A DNA stretch of 64,000 bases from Rhodoferax sp. WC2427 (GCF_040822085.1 NZ_CP162006.1:3472001-3536000), one strand, 5' to 3'; shown: positions 19,257 to 28,736, numbered from the stretch's first letter. The notes: generated by a model not told the origin, from the sequence alone. Numbers and translations are program-made.

Positions 19257-19292
19257 AAAACCCCGTACACCTCCATTGGTGTACGGGGTTTT
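19257..19292 (+). terminator. Bidirectional rho-independent terminator
   Basis: CCCCGTACACC (19261-19271) pairs perfectly with GGTGTACGGGG (19278-19288) around a six-base loop; flanking AAAA and TTTT extend it. The A and T tracts let it work for the CsbD gene (plus) and for the convergent YXWGXW gene (minus). Confidence 0.9.
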
Positions 19293-19305
19293 CTTGCATG
19301 GGGAA

Positions 19306-19722
19306 TCAGCAACGGCCTTTTTTGGCTTGGCCGGGAGGGCAATGGCCATTGCCGTGGCGTTCGTCATCCCGGTCCCGGTGCTCGCCATGGCGCTCCTCAC
19401 GGCGCTCGGCCTGCTGCCATCCACCCTCGACCCAGCGCCACCCGCCGTCGGCACGCATCCAACGGCCAGGCGTGAAGGTCTGGTCCGGACGCGCAGCTTG
19501 CCAATAGCCAGCGTGCCAGGCGTAGTCGCGCCCGCTCCATTGCCAACTGCCAGGCACCCACACCTGGCCCATTTGGGGGCTGGGCACGCGCTCCAGGCGC
19601 GGTGCGGGCGGCGCTATTTGCACCAGCCCTGGCAGGTTGATGTTGACCGACACTTGTGCGTGAACAGACGACACCGCGGCCACGGCCACAAGAGCCGCAA
19701 GTACAAAGGGAATAGGTTTCAT
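19306..19722 (-). CDS. YXWGXW-repeat secreted protein
   Basis: The 138-residue protein has a Sec signal peptide (MKPIPFVLAALVAVAAVSSVHA) and Trp-rich repeats of the YXWGXW type (WVPGSWQWSGRDYAWHAGYW, FTPGRWMRADGGWRWVEGGW), ending in a His/Arg-rich tail. The repeats suggest a periplasmic or outer-membrane protein with beta-hairpins; no activity is known. The ATG at 19722 lacks a clear ribosome site. It is convergent with the CsbD gene across a shared terminator. Confidence 0.75.
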   Translation of the reverse strand: MKPIPFVLAALVAVAAVSSVHAQVSVNINLPGLVQIAPPAPRLERVPSPQMGQVWVPGSWQWSGRDYAWHAGYWQAARPDQTFTPGRWMRADGGWRWVEGGWQQAERREERHGEHRDRDDERHGNGHCPPGQAKKGRC

Positions 19723-19907
19723 AGGAAGATTGAATAGATGGAAATGGAGATGCAAATGGAAGTAGGCCAGCGTCCTAACGCCGCGCAAGCCCTGGCAGAT
19801 GACAGGGCCGCTTCAGCCGAGGTGCCACAACGTGCAAAATTGCACACATCCGGCCGCAGCAAAGGCGGCCCAGAACACCTCCATTTCACATCGAACCGAA
19901 ACACACC

Positions 19908-20678
19908 ATGCAATTCGCCACCTGGAACGTCAACTCCCTCACTGTACGCCTACCCCAGGTGGTGGACTGGCTGGCGGCCAACCCGGTCGATGTGCTGGCG
20001 CTGCAAGAAACCAAGATGACCGACGACAAGTTCCCGCACGCGGCTTTTGCCGAAGCGGGCTACCAGGCGCAATGGTTCGGCCAGAAGACCTATAACGGCG
20101 TGGCCCTGCTCAGCAAGACGGCGATCACCGATGTGGTGAAAAACATTCCCGGCTTCAGCGATGACCTGGCCCGCGTGATCACTGGCACGGTACAGGGCGT
20201 ACGCGTCATCGGGGCCTACTTCCCCAACGGCCAGGAGCCGGGTAGCGAGAAGTTTGACTACAAAATGCACTGGCTCAAAGCCCTGCGCGACTGGATCAAG
20301 ACCGAACTGCTGCTGTACCCGCAGCTGGTGCTGATGGGCGACTACAACATCACCTTCGACGATGCCGATGTGTGGGACCCGATCGGCCTGAAAGACACCA
20401 TCCATTGCACCGACGAAGAGCGCTACCACCTGCAGGCCCTGGTGGGCCTGGGCCTGACCGACACGCACCGGATGTTTCCCCAGCCCGACAAATGCTATTC
20501 GTGGTGGGACTACCGCGACTTTGGCTTTCGCCGCAACCGGGGCATGCGCATCGACCACATTCTGGTCAGCCCGGCACTCAAACCCCTGGTCACCGCCTGC
20601 ACGATCGACAAGATCCCCCGCAAGAACGAGCGCCCCAGCGACCATGCCCCCGTGGTCTTGACGCTCGACATACTATAG
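19908..20678 (+). CDS. xthA: Exodeoxyribonuclease III (AP endonuclease)
   Basis: The 256-residue protein is of standard length and has the EEP-fold motifs of Xth: WNVNSL at the start, LQETKM (metal-binding Glu), GDYNI, the SWWDYR segment with the DNA-contact loop, IDHILVS and the terminal SDHAPV catalytic pair. It cuts 5' of abasic sites in base excision repair and degrades duplex DNA from 3' ends. It is transcribed alone. Its stop codon lies within the beginning of dispersed-repeat copy C. Confidence 0.95.
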   Translation: MQFATWNVNSLTVRLPQVVDWLAANPVDVLALQETKMTDDKFPHAAFAEAGYQAQWFGQKTYNGVALLSKTAITDVVKNIPGFSDDLARVITGTVQGVRVIGAYFPNGQEPGSEKFDYKMHWLKALRDWIKTELLLYPQLVLMGDYNITFDDADVWDPIGLKDTIHCTDEERYHLQALVGLGLTDTHRMFPQPDKCYSWWDYRDFGFRRNRGMRIDHILVSPALKPLVTACTIDKIPRKNERPSDHAPVVLTLDIL

Positions 20679-20725
20679 TTTTTATAGCTTCTTACGCCCT
20701 ACTGGCAAGCACTAGAGGCCTATAA
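20672..20725 (+). repeat. Dispersed repeat copy C, overlapping the xthA stop
   Basis: This is a near-consensus copy: ACTATAG, TTTTTATAGCT, TCTTACGC, a variable spacer, GCAAGCACTAGAGGCC. The TAG of its first box is the xthA stop codon. The rest of the gap to 20873 holds no other recognised feature. Confidence 0.7.
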
Positions 20726-20873
20726 GCCACCCAACCATCGCCGTCAAAGCCGCGGCATCGGCGGATAGCGCCCGGGCCGAATATAGTGGGATGGAAGCGG
20801 CGCGACGGGCGACCACCGCGAAGGCGAAAGCCCCCCCACACCCGGCGGTGAGGGCCAAGATATTTTGCACACC

Positions 20874-23513
20874 CTAAGCCGTCGCCTCGGAGCGCTGCAC
20901 AAACTCCACAAACTGCGCCGCGGGCAAGGCCCGGCTGAACAGGAAGCCCTGGTAGGCATGGCAGCCACACTGGGCAAGAAACTCTTTTTGTGCCAAGGTC
21001 TCCACGCCTTCGGCCATCACGCCCAGGCCCAGGTTTTGGGCCAGGGCCACGACGGTGCGGGCGATGGCGGCATCGCTGGGATCGTTGAGCACGTCGCGCA
21101 CAAACGACTGATCGATCTTGAGCTGGTCCAGCGGCAGACGTTTGAGGTATGACAGCGACGAATAGCCGGTACCAAAGTCGTCCAGCGACAAGCCAATGCC
21201 CTGGGCCTGCAGGGCGGCCATCTTGCCGACCATCTCTTCCAGGTTGTCGATCAGCATGCTCTCGGTGAGCTCCAGCTTGAGGCGCTTCGGGTTGGCCCCG
21301 GTGGCGGCCAGCAGGGCCAGCACGCCGCCGACGAAAGTGGGTTCGCGAAACTGCCGGGCGCTGACGTTGACCGCCAGCACCAGGGGCTCCATCTGCGGCT
21401 GCTGGGACCACTGCACCAGTTGCTTGCAGGCCGTCTCCAGCACCCAGTGGCCTAGCGGCAAGATGTGGCCGGTTTCCTCGGCCAAGGGAATGAAGCTGGC
21501 CGGGGACACCATCCCGCGCACCGGGTGCGGCCAGCGCAGCAGTGCCTCGGCGCCGGTAATGCGGCCCTGTCCGTCCACCTGGGGTTGGTAATACAAGTCA
21601 AATTGCCGCTGGCTGATAGCCAGGCGCAGATCGGACTCCAGGGCGGCCCGGGCGTTGACCACCGCCTGCATGGCGGGATCGAAAAACCGCAGGCCATTGC
21701 GCCCGGCCGCTTTGGCCTGGTACATGGCCAAGTCGGCCTGCTTGAGCAACTCGTCCATGGACAGACTCAGGCCGCTGTACAGCGCCACCCCTACGCTGGC
21801 CGTACTGTTGAAATCAAAATCGCCGAGCTGGTAGGGCTGGTTCAGCGCGGTGACGATCTTCTCGCCCACGGCGCGTACGTCGGCTGCCGCCGCCGCTGCC
21901 GAGCTGTCCAGGTTTTCCAGCACCACCAGAAATTCGTCGCCGCCGAGCCGGGCCACGGTGTCGCAGTCGCGGATGCAGGCCGACAGGCGCTGGGCCGCCT
22001 GGCGCAGCAGCAGATCGCCCTTGTCGTGGCCCCGGGTGTCATTGAGGGTCTTGAAGTTGTCCAGATCGATGAACAGCAGCGCCCCGGTGCGCTTGTTGCG
22101 GTCGCTGGAACTCAGCGCACGCTGCAGCCGGTCCATCAGCAGGCGCCGGTTGGGTAGCTCGGTCAGGGGGTCGAAAAACGCCAGCTGGCGAATCTGGTCC
22201 TCTGCGGCTTTGCGCAGAGTGATGTCGGACAGCGTGGCCACAAAATAGCTGACCTCGCCCGCCGCGTCGTACACCGCATTGATGTTGACCCACTGCGGAA
22301 ACACCTCACCGTTTTTGCGGCGACTCCAGATTTCACCGGCCCATTTGCCCGTGCGCCGCAGCGCCTGCTGGATGCCGACGAAATACACGTCGGTGTCACG
22401 GTCGGACTTGAGCAGCGCCAGTGTCTTTCCCAGGGCCTCGGCATCGCTGTAGCCCAGGCTTTGGGTGAAGGCTTTGTTGACGCGCAGAATGCGCTGCTCG
22501 GGGTCGGTGACCACCACCCCCTCCTGGGCTTCAAACGCAGTGGCGGCAATGGCCAGTTCGGCCTCCACACGGTAACGGAGCGACAAGTCGATGTCCACAC
22601 AAAACATTTCCGGCGGTCGCCCCGGTGCCTGCACAAACGCATGGCTGGAGAACACGGGCACGCCGCTGCCGTCCTTGTGCTGCAGCACCAACTCGCCTGC
22701 GGGAATAGCCTCGCGGGTGGCAAACATGTGCTCCATCGCCTGGCGCACGCCTTCGCGCATGGGCGGCGGAATGATCAGGTCGCGCAAATTGCGGCCAATG
22801 GCTTCCTCGGCCGTAAAGCCGTACAGACGCTCGGAAGCCTTGTTCCAGTAGCGGGTGGTGCCGTCCGGCGCGTAGGCCTGCACCGAAACCCCCGGGATAT
22901 CCTTGATCAGGGTGCGAAAGCGCGTCTCGGACTCGCGCAGCGCCACATCCAGCGCGTCGCGGCGCTGCCCCTCCTGCAGCACCAAGGCCAGCAACAAGGT
23001 GGCCGGGGTGAATACCAGAATCAGCGCGGTAGCGATCGACGCGATGGCCCGTGGCTCCAGCGGCGACAGGGCTAAAAACCCGATCTGGCACAGCTGTAAC
23101 ACCACGCCAAACACCAGCAGCGACGGCACATCCACCTGCGCCCGGCGTCGGACCACCGCGCGGCGGTACACCAAGCCCAGGCCTACGCTGACCAGTAAGG
23201 CCGCAAACACCATCACCATGTGGGGCGAGCCACGCCAAAGGTGGTACACCGCCACCACCACAACCGCCACGCAGGCCGACAAAAGACCGCCGAACAGCCC
23301 CAGAATGCCCATGACCACCGAGCCACCGGACACGGCGATACCCGGCAGCGGTACGTAGGGCTCGGCCATGCCCAGCACACACACCATGCCAAACAGGAGG
23401 CCCGTGGCCACCTGGCCTGCCCGGCGCTGGTCGTGCCACAAACGCACGTGCAAACACTGCACCACACCCAGCACCAACATCCAAGCCACATCCTGGGCAA
23501 GATATACAACCAT
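20874..23513 (-). CDS. Membrane-bound PAS-PAS-GGDEF-EAL c-di-GMP protein
   Basis: The 879-residue protein starts with six or so hydrophobic segments (residues 1-190) that resemble the 5TM-receptor type of sensor, including a PLPGIAVSGG stretch. Two PAS domains follow (about 200-315 and 325-440, the second ending in VATLSDITLRKAAEDQ), then GGDEF (motif 524-528, RDCD inhibitory site before it) and EAL (656-658, with DDFGTGYSSL). Both enzymatic motifs are intact. The start at 23513 has a GAGGAG site ten bases upstream and is preferred to one 42 bp earlier. It is a single-gene unit, probably sensing a small ligand or surface signal (inference). Confidence 0.9.
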   Translation of the reverse strand: MVVYLAQDVAWMLVLGVVQCLHVRLWHDQRRAGQVATGLLFGMVCVLGMAEPYVPLPGIAVSGGSVVMGILGLFGGLLSACVAVVVVAVYHLWRGSPHMVMVFAALLVSVGLGLVYRRAVVRRRAQVDVPSLLVFGVVLQLCQIGFLALSPLEPRAIASIATALILVFTPATLLLALVLQEGQRRDALDVALRESETRFRTLIKDIPGVSVQAYAPDGTTRYWNKASERLYGFTAEEAIGRNLRDLIIPPPMREGVRQAMEHMFATREAIPAGELVLQHKDGSGVPVFSSHAFVQAPGRPPEMFCVDIDLSLRYRVEAELAIAATAFEAQEGVVVTDPEQRILRVNKAFTQSLGYSDAEALGKTLALLKSDRDTDVYFVGIQQALRRTGKWAGEIWSRRKNGEVFPQWVNINAVYDAAGEVSYFVATLSDITLRKAAEDQIRQLAFFDPLTELPNRRLLMDRLQRALSSSDRNKRTGALLFIDLDNFKTLNDTRGHDKGDLLLRQAAQRLSACIRDCDTVARLGGDEFLVVLENLDSSAAAAAADVRAVGEKIVTALNQPYQLGDFDFNSTASVGVALYSGLSLSMDELLKQADLAMYQAKAAGRNGLRFFDPAMQAVVNARAALESDLRLAISQRQFDLYYQPQVDGQGRITGAEALLRWPHPVRGMVSPASFIPLAEETGHILPLGHWVLETACKQLVQWSQQPQMEPLVLAVNVSARQFREPTFVGGVLALLAATGANPKRLKLELTESMLIDNLEEMVGKMAALQAQGIGLSLDDFGTGYSSLSYLKRLPLDQLKIDQSFVRDVLNDPSDAAIARTVVALAQNLGLGVMAEGVETLAQKEFLAQCGCHAYQGFLFSRALPAAQFVEFVQRSEATA

Positions 23514-23944
23514 GAAAACCGTCTCCTCACCGAAAGCACATGCTGAACTGCCCACGCGCGATCAGGACAACGCAGCAGCCACCCACAAAGGCGCGCAGAG
23601 GCACACCACCAAGAGGCACATTGTTACAAATGAGGCCGACTTTAGTATGCTTTAGTTTTCCAGCTGAGAAGATTGAAGATGTGCAAACTGGTGCAGGCAC
23701 TCGCAAAAAAGTAGCTGCCTACGCGCGGAGCAGATGCCCAGACGCCACTTTTGACAAGAAATCCTGGCGCACCCCACGCCAGCGATACCCAAAATTCTTC
23801 ATCGATATTGTGGATCCCAGTCCGCCGGGCAGGGCTCATGCCCCGCCACAGCGTCCGCCAGGGACACTATCTATTAAATAGCTGCTTACGCCCACCCCGT
23901 CTGCACAAGCGGCCAAAATGGCCCTAAATCACCAGGGTGCCGCC
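23514..23944. other. Intergenic region between the GGDEF-EAL gene and ntrC
   Basis: This 431-bp gap lies 5' of the GGDEF-EAL gene and 3' of ntrC. It must hold the promoter of the former, but I cannot pick one with confidence. Its right part contains dispersed-repeat copy D. A 65-codon open frame on the minus strand (23642-23839) has no recognisable features and is not called. Confidence 0.5.
23866..23919 (+). repeat. Dispersed repeat copy D, 3' of ntrC
   Basis: The copy reads ACTAT, ATTAAATAGCTGCTTACGC, spacer, CACAAGCGGCCAAAAT. Its right end is about 25 bp from the ntrC stop, so it again sits in a 3' untranslated region, here opposite in orientation to the gene. Confidence 0.65.
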
Positions 23945-25486
23945 CTACTCCAGACCCAGCTCCTGGATCTTGCGGGTGATGGTGTTGCGGCCAATGCCGA
24001 GTTTTTGCGCCGCCTCGATGCGGCGACCCCGGGTGTTATGCAGAGCGGTGAGGATGAGTTTGGACTCGAACCGGCGCGATAGCACGTCCCACACGTCGTG
24101 CCGGTCGTTGGCCAGCAGCTCCAACGCCTCAGCCTCCAGGCCGAGCTCCCAGCCGCTCTGTGCCGTCGGGGCATGGGCGTGGGCATCTGCGGGCCGCAAG
24201 GGCTCGGCACCAGGCGGGAAGGCGGGGTCGGCATCCACCTCGGGACCGGTGTCCGCAGGGACCAGCGGCACGCCAACGAGGCGGGTTGCCGTGGTGTGGC
24301 CCAGACTGGAGGGCGGCACGGTGACACCCAGCACATCGGGCGGAAGGTCTTTGGGCTCGATGGTCTGGGCCGGGGCCATCACGGTGAGCCAGTGGCACAG
24401 GTTTTCCAGCTGGCGCACGTTGCCAGGAAACGGGAACAGCGCAATCTGCGCCAGCGCCGCGTCGGAAATGCGCTTGGGCTCCACGCCGAGCTGCTTGGCG
24501 CTTTGCTGCAAAAAGTGCCGGGTCAGCATGGGCACGTCTTCCACCCGCTCGCGCAGCGCGGGCAGGCGCAGGCGGATGACGTTCAGGCGGTGGAACAAAT
24601 CTTCGCGGAACACGCCATCGCGCACGCGTTGCTCCAGATCCTGGTGGGTAGCGGCAATCACGCGCACCTGGGCTTTGACGGCGTTGTGGCCACCGACGCG
24701 GTAGAAATGCCCGTCGCTCAGCACCCGCAACAGCCGGGTTTGCAGATCGAACGGCATGTCGCCGATTTCGTCCAGAAACAGCGTGCCGCCATCGGCCTGC
24801 TCAAAGCGGCCACGGCGCATGGTTTGCGCACCGGTAAAGGCCCCGCGCTCGTGGCCAAACAACTCGCTCTCCAGCAGGTCTTTCGGGATTGCTGCAGTAT
24901 TGATAGCTACAAAGGGCCCATTGGCGCGCGGTGAGTGCTTGTGCAATGCACGGGCTACCAGCTCTTTGCCGGAGCCGGACTCGCCGGTGATCATCACCGT
25001 GACGTTGCTCTGGCTGAGGCGGCCAATCGCGCGGAACACGTCCTGCATGGCCGGGGCCTGGCCCAGCATTTCCGGGGCGGCGGCCATGCGTTCTTCGGCC
25101 ACTTCTTCGCGCTGGCTCTCTTCCACCGCGCGGCGGATCAGTTCCACCGCCTTGGGCAGGTCAAACGGCTTGGGCAGGTACTCGAACGCGCCGCCCTGGA
25201 AGGCCGACACGGCGCTGTCCAGGTCGGAGAAGGCGGTCATGATGATCACCGGCAGGCCGGGGTGCATGAGCTTGACCTTCTCCAGCAGGTCCAGGCCGGA
25301 GCCGCCGGGCATGCGGATGTCGCTGACCAGGATTTGCGGGCCGTCTTCGTCGGTGGCGGATTCCAGCGCAGTCAGCACGTCGCGCGGATTGGTAAAGCTG
25401 CGGGTCGGCAGGTCTTCGCGCAGCAGCGCTTTCTCCAGAACAAAGCGGATGGATTGGTCGTCGTCTACTATCCAGATCGGCTTCAT
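23945..25486 (-). CDS. ntrC: Nitrogen regulation response regulator NtrC
   Basis: The 513-residue protein has a receiver domain (acidic pocket D8-D10, phospho-acceptor D56), a sigma54-activating AAA+ domain with GESGSGKE and the GAFTGA sigma54 loop, and a C-terminal Fis-type helix-turn-helix (AAQKLGIGRNTITRKIQEL). The stretch between AAA+ and the DNA-binding domain (about 385-455) is long and rich in Pro, Ala and Asp. Phosphorylated by NtrB under nitrogen limitation, it drives sigma54 promoters such as that of glnA, for which sites exist at 28920-28959. It lies 38 bp after ntrB on the same strand. Confidence 0.95.
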   Translation of the reverse strand: MKPIWIVDDDQSIRFVLEKALLREDLPTRSFTNPRDVLTALESATDEDGPQILVSDIRMPGGSGLDLLEKVKLMHPGLPVIIMTAFSDLDSAVSAFQGGAFEYLPKPFDLPKAVELIRRAVEESQREEVAEERMAAAPEMLGQAPAMQDVFRAIGRLSQSNVTVMITGESGSGKELVARALHKHSPRANGPFVAINTAAIPKDLLESELFGHERGAFTGAQTMRRGRFEQADGGTLFLDEIGDMPFDLQTRLLRVLSDGHFYRVGGHNAVKAQVRVIAATHQDLEQRVRDGVFREDLFHRLNVIRLRLPALRERVEDVPMLTRHFLQQSAKQLGVEPKRISDAALAQIALFPFPGNVRQLENLCHWLTVMAPAQTIEPKDLPPDVLGVTVPPSSLGHTTATRLVGVPLVPADTGPEVDADPAFPPGAEPLRPADAHAHAPTAQSGWELGLEAEALELLANDRHDVWDVLSRRFESKLILTALHNTRGRRIEAAQKLGIGRNTITRKIQELGLE

Positions 25487-25524
25487 AGTGGGGGTCACCT
25501 CGGGTCAGGATGCCTTGGTTTTGG

Positions 25525-26598
25525 TCAAGGCAGGGGTATGAGTAATTTGAAATCCGTGCGGCCCGGGACACTGTCACATTCGATCAAGCCGTGGTGTTGC
25601 TGAACAAAGGTTTGCGCCAACGTCAGCCCCAGCCCGGACCCACCTTCCCTGCCCGACACCAGCGGATAAAAAATGCGGTCCTTGATCGACTCGGGAACCC
25701 CCGGGCCGTTATCGATGACATGCAATTCCAGTGCCAATCGGTAACGCTGCTTTCCAAATGTGACCTGGCGCGCAATCCGGCTGCGGAATGTGATTTCGGC
25801 ATCGCCCTCGGCAATGCGTTCGGCCAGGGCCTGGGTGGCGTTATGGGCCACGTTGAGCACCGCCTGGATGAGCTGTTCGCGGTCGCCGCGAAACTCGGGG
25901 ATAGACACGTCGTACTCGCGCTCGATGCGCAGCCCGCGCGGAAACTCGGCCAGGATCAGGGAGCGCACGCGTTCGCAAATTTCGTGGATATTCACGTCGC
26001 CCACCACGTGCGGGCGTCTGTGCGGGGCCAGCAGGCGGTCGACCAGGCTTTGCAGCCGGTCGGCCTCGTGGATGATGACCTGGGTGTATTCGATCAGCTC
26101 GCGCGACTCGATCTCCATCTCCAGCAACTGCGCTGCCCCACGGATGCCGCCCAGCGGGTTCTTGATCTCGTGGGCCAGGTTGCGGATCAGTTCCTTGTTG
26201 GCCTGCGCCTGGTCGATCAGGCGCTCTTCGCGGTCTTGCTTGGCCTGCTGCTCCTGCGGCAGCAGTTCAATGATGATCTCGCCGGGGCGCTCGGTCTGCG
26301 CCAGGATCACATGCACCGGCACCGGCTCGTGGTTCAAGCGCTTGAGCCAGGCGTCGTAGCGCAGCGCGGCAAATTCGTTGCTGCCAGCACCTTCCAGCGC
26401 GTTTTGCAGGATGTGTGGCTCGGTGAAGCAGTCGGGAAAGTGCGAGCCCTCGATGGTGCGGCGCGAGGTGCCCAGCGCGTCTTCCAGGGCCGCATTGGCA
26501 AACAGCACCGCGCCGTCGCTGGCCAGCACCGCCACCAGGGTGGCCAGCAGATCAAACGCGTGAAAGCGCGCGATGTAGGGGTGGGTGGGGAGTGTCAA
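25525..26598 (-). CDS. ntrB: Nitrogen regulation sensor kinase NtrB
   Basis: The 357-residue protein lacks membrane segments and has an N-terminal PAS domain (about 10-120), a histidine-phosphotransfer segment LAHEIKNPLGG with H143, an N box (NVAHNATQAL) and G boxes (DNGPGV, GGSGLGLTLAQ). This layout is that of NtrB/GlnL, the bifunctional kinase and phosphatase of NtrC that is switched by PII protein. It ends 38 bp before ntrC and starts 11 bp after the DUF4124 gene. Confidence 0.95.
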   Translation of the reverse strand: MTLPTHPYIARFHAFDLLATLVAVLASDGAVLFANAALEDALGTSRRTIEGSHFPDCFTEPHILQNALEGAGSNEFAALRYDAWLKRLNHEPVPVHVILAQTERPGEIIIELLPQEQQAKQDREERLIDQAQANKELIRNLAHEIKNPLGGIRGAAQLLEMEIESRELIEYTQVIIHEADRLQSLVDRLLAPHRRPHVVGDVNIHEICERVRSLILAEFPRGLRIEREYDVSIPEFRGDREQLIQAVLNVAHNATQALAERIAEGDAEITFRSRIARQVTFGKQRYRLALELHVIDNGPGVPESIKDRIFYPLVSGREGGSGLGLTLAQTFVQQHHGLIECDSVPGRTDFKLLIPLP

Positions 26599-26609
26599 AC
26601 CAGGGCTTT

Positions 26610-27107
26610 TCAGGGAGGGTTACGGGGTGGGGGCAGGCGCGACAATTCGCGCCGCAGGCCTGCGATGTCGGCGTCGTTGCGGGCGATGCTGGCTTTCAGC
26701 TCGGCCACACGGTCCAGGTATTTTTGGTAGTTGCGGGCCTCGCCGCCTTGTTTGTCGGGCTCGCCACCGTTGTATTCCTTGAGCAGTTCGGACTGGCGGG
26801 CTTCGGCTCTTTTCAGCTCGGACTCCAGGATCATGCGGGCATCAGAATCGCGGGCGCGCTGCTCGGCACCGTCGTTGCGCGGGGTGTTGGGCGTTGGCGC
26901 GCGCACCGGCGCAGACGCAGTACCCGGTGGATTGCTGTGGATGATGGTGACGTTGCCGCCCTCGACCAGTTTGCAACCACGGGCCTTGGCATCTTTGGCG
27001 TCCCTGACCGCATTGGTGTATTCGTTGCCGCAGCGGTAGACAGCCGTGTCCTGCGCCCAAACGGCTGCCGATCCACATACCAAAATCAGACCAAAAAAGT
27101 GTTTCAT
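26610..27107 (-). CDS. Secreted DUF4124-like protein with coiled coil
   Basis: The 165-residue protein has a clear signal peptide (MKHFFGLILVCGSAAVWA), then a short cysteine-containing domain (AVYRCGNEYTNAVRDAKDAKARGCKLVEGG) resembling the DUF4124 class, a Pro/Ala linker, and a coiled coil (about 90-155) ending in a Pro-rich tail. It is periplasmic or envelope-associated, of unknown role. It sits between glnA and ntrB, an odd location for an exported protein, 11 bp before ntrB, so it is likely co-transcribed with ntrBC. Confidence 0.7.
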   Translation of the reverse strand: MKHFFGLILVCGSAAVWAQDTAVYRCGNEYTNAVRDAKDAKARGCKLVEGGNVTIIHSNPPGTASAPVRAPTPNTPRNDGAEQRARDSDARMILESELKRAEARQSELLKEYNGGEPDKQGGEARNYQKYLDRVAELKASIARNDADIAGLRRELSRLPPPRNPP

Positions 27108-27249
27108 GCGTAAAAGGTAAAGCCCTGCCGGGCTTGAACTGGGGAGAAATACGCAACGGTACTCTGTTTATCGGGGGCCACGGGCCCTAACTTTCATGAA
27201 CGCGGGTGCAGAGCACTCCGGGCCACGAACGTTATTCCACATTAACGAA

Positions 27250-27275
27250 AAAAGGACGGCTTGCGCCGTCCTTTT
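27250..27275 (-). terminator. Rho-independent terminator of glnA
   Basis: AAAAGGACGGC (27250-27260) pairs with GCCGTCCTTTT (27265-27275) around a TTGC loop. Read on the minus strand the stem is followed by a run of seven T, correct for ending glnA transcripts and separating them from the DUF4124-ntrBC unit. Confidence 0.9.
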
Positions 27276-27320
27276 GAGAGCCTGGATGTCGCAATAAGTT
27301 GCGCCTCCGAAGGCCTGCTC

Positions 27321-28736
27321 TTAGAGCGAGTAGTACATGTCGAATTCGACCGGGTGGGTGGCCATGCGCATGCGGGTCACTTCGGTCATCTTCAGTTCGA
27401 TGTACGCGTCAATGTACGCGTCGGTGAACACGCCGCCCTTGGTCAGGAACGCACGGTCTTTGTCCAGGCATTCGAGCGCTTGGTCCAGGCTGTGGCAGAC
27501 GGTAGGGATCAGCTTGTCTTCCTCGGGAGGCAGATGGTACAGATCCTTGGTGGCAGCTTCGCCAGGATGGATCTTGTTTTCCACGCCGTCCAGACCGGCC
27601 ATCAACAGGGCTGCAAAGCCGAGGTAAGGGTTCATCAGTGGATCGGGGAAACGTGCTTCTACGCGGCGGCCCTTGGGGTTGGCCACGAAAGGAATACGGA
27701 TCGAGGCCGAGCGGTTCTTGGCCGAGTACGCCAGCTTCACCGGGGCTTCGTAGCCAGGTACCAGGCGCTTGTAGCTGTTGGTACCGGGGTTGGTGATGGC
27801 GTTCAGGGCACGGGCGTGCTTGATGATGCCGCCGATGTAGTACAGGGCGTATTCGCTCAAACCGGCATAGCTGTCGCCAGCAAACAGGTTCTTGCCATCT
27901 TTCCAGACCGACTGGTGCACGTGCATGCCGGAGCCGTTGTCACCCACGATGGGCTTGGGCATGAAAGTGGCGGTTTTGCCGTAGGAGTGCGCAACGTTCT
28001 GGATCACGTACTTTTGCAGCTGAACCCAGTCGGCGCGCTCGATCAGCGTGCTGAACTTGGTGCCCAGTTCCATTTGGCCGGCGTTGGCCACTTCGTGGTG
28101 GTGCACTTCGACCGGGATGCCCAGGGATTCGAGCACCAGGCACATCTCGGAGCGCATGTCCTGGAAGCTGTCCACGGGTGGCACGGGGAAGTAGCCGCCC
28201 TTGACGGAAGGACGGTGGCCGGAGTTGCCGTGTTCGTATTCCTTGCCGGTGTTCCAGGAGGCTTCTTCGGAGTCGATCTTGAAGAAGCAGCCCGACATGT
28301 CGTTGGCCCAACGCACGCTGTCGAAAACGAAGAATTCCGGCTCAGGTCCGAAGTAGGCTGTGTCGCCCAGACCAGAGGCCTTCATGTAGGCTTCGGCGCG
28401 CTTGGCCAGCGAACGGGGATCGCGCTCGTAGGGCTTGCCGTCGGCGGGGTCGATCACGTCACAGGTCAGGATCATCGTCGTTTCTTCGAAGAACGGGTCG
28501 ATGTTGGCGGTGTTGGCGTCGGGCATGAGTTGCATGTCCGAAGCCTCAATTCCCTTCCAGCCGGCGATAGAAGAACCGTCGAACGCGTGGCCCGAAGTGA
28601 ACTTGTCTTCGTCGAAATGGGACACCGGCACGGTCACGTGGTGCTCTTTGCCACGGGTATCGGTGAAGCGGAAGTCAACAAACTTGACTTCGTTCTCTTT
28701 CACCATCTTCATCACGTCAGCGACGGTCTTTGCCAT
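27321..28736 (-). CDS. glnA: Type I glutamine synthetase
   Basis: The 471-residue protein is the expected size for GlnA type I beta. Seen motifs include DGSSI in the N-terminal domain, the [11 protein letters not shown] segment, the [16 protein letters not shown] stretch, NRSASIRIP and the adenylylation tyrosine (Y400 in [10 protein letters not shown]). It condenses ammonia and glutamate to glutamine in the cytosol. An AGGAG ribosome site precedes ATG 28736; an in-frame TTG just upstream is not needed. A sigma54 promoter and NtrC sites upstream indicate nitrogen control. Confidence 0.97.
   Translation of the reverse strand: MAKTVADVMKMVKENEVKFVDFRFTDTRGKEHHVTVPVSHFDEDKFTSGHAFDGSSIAGWKGIEASDMQLMPDANTANIDPFFEETTMILTCDVIDPADGKPYERDPRSLAKRAEAYMKASGLGDTAYFGPEPEFFVFDSVRWANDMSGCFFKIDSEEASWNTGKEYEHGNSGHRPSVKGGYFPVPPVDSFQDMRSEMCLVLESLGIPVEVHHHEVANAGQMELGTKFSTLIERADWVQLQKYVIQNVAHSYGKTATFMPKPIVGDNGSGMHVHQSVWKDGKNLFAGDSYAGLSEYALYYIGGIIKHARALNAITNPGTNSYKRLVPGYEAPVKLAYSAKNRSASIRIPFVANPKGRRVEARFPDPLMNPYLGFAALLMAGLDGVENKIHPGEAATKDLYHLPPEEDKLIPTVCHSLDQALECLDKDRAFLTKGGVFTDAYIDAYIELKMTEVTRMRMATHPVEFDMYYSL

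Noticed and set aside
23642..23839. A 65-codon minus-strand frame in the gap before ntrC
   Set aside because: No ribosome site or recognisable sequence; length is expected by chance in GC-rich DNA.
24893..24915. A further dispersed-repeat copy in ntrC
   Set aside because: The AT-rich codons code for the conserved AINTAAIP segment of NtrC; only a short ATAGCT-like match is present. Similar short matches at 13105 (ndvB), 38640 (glyA) and 54107 (aminotransferase) were also set aside.
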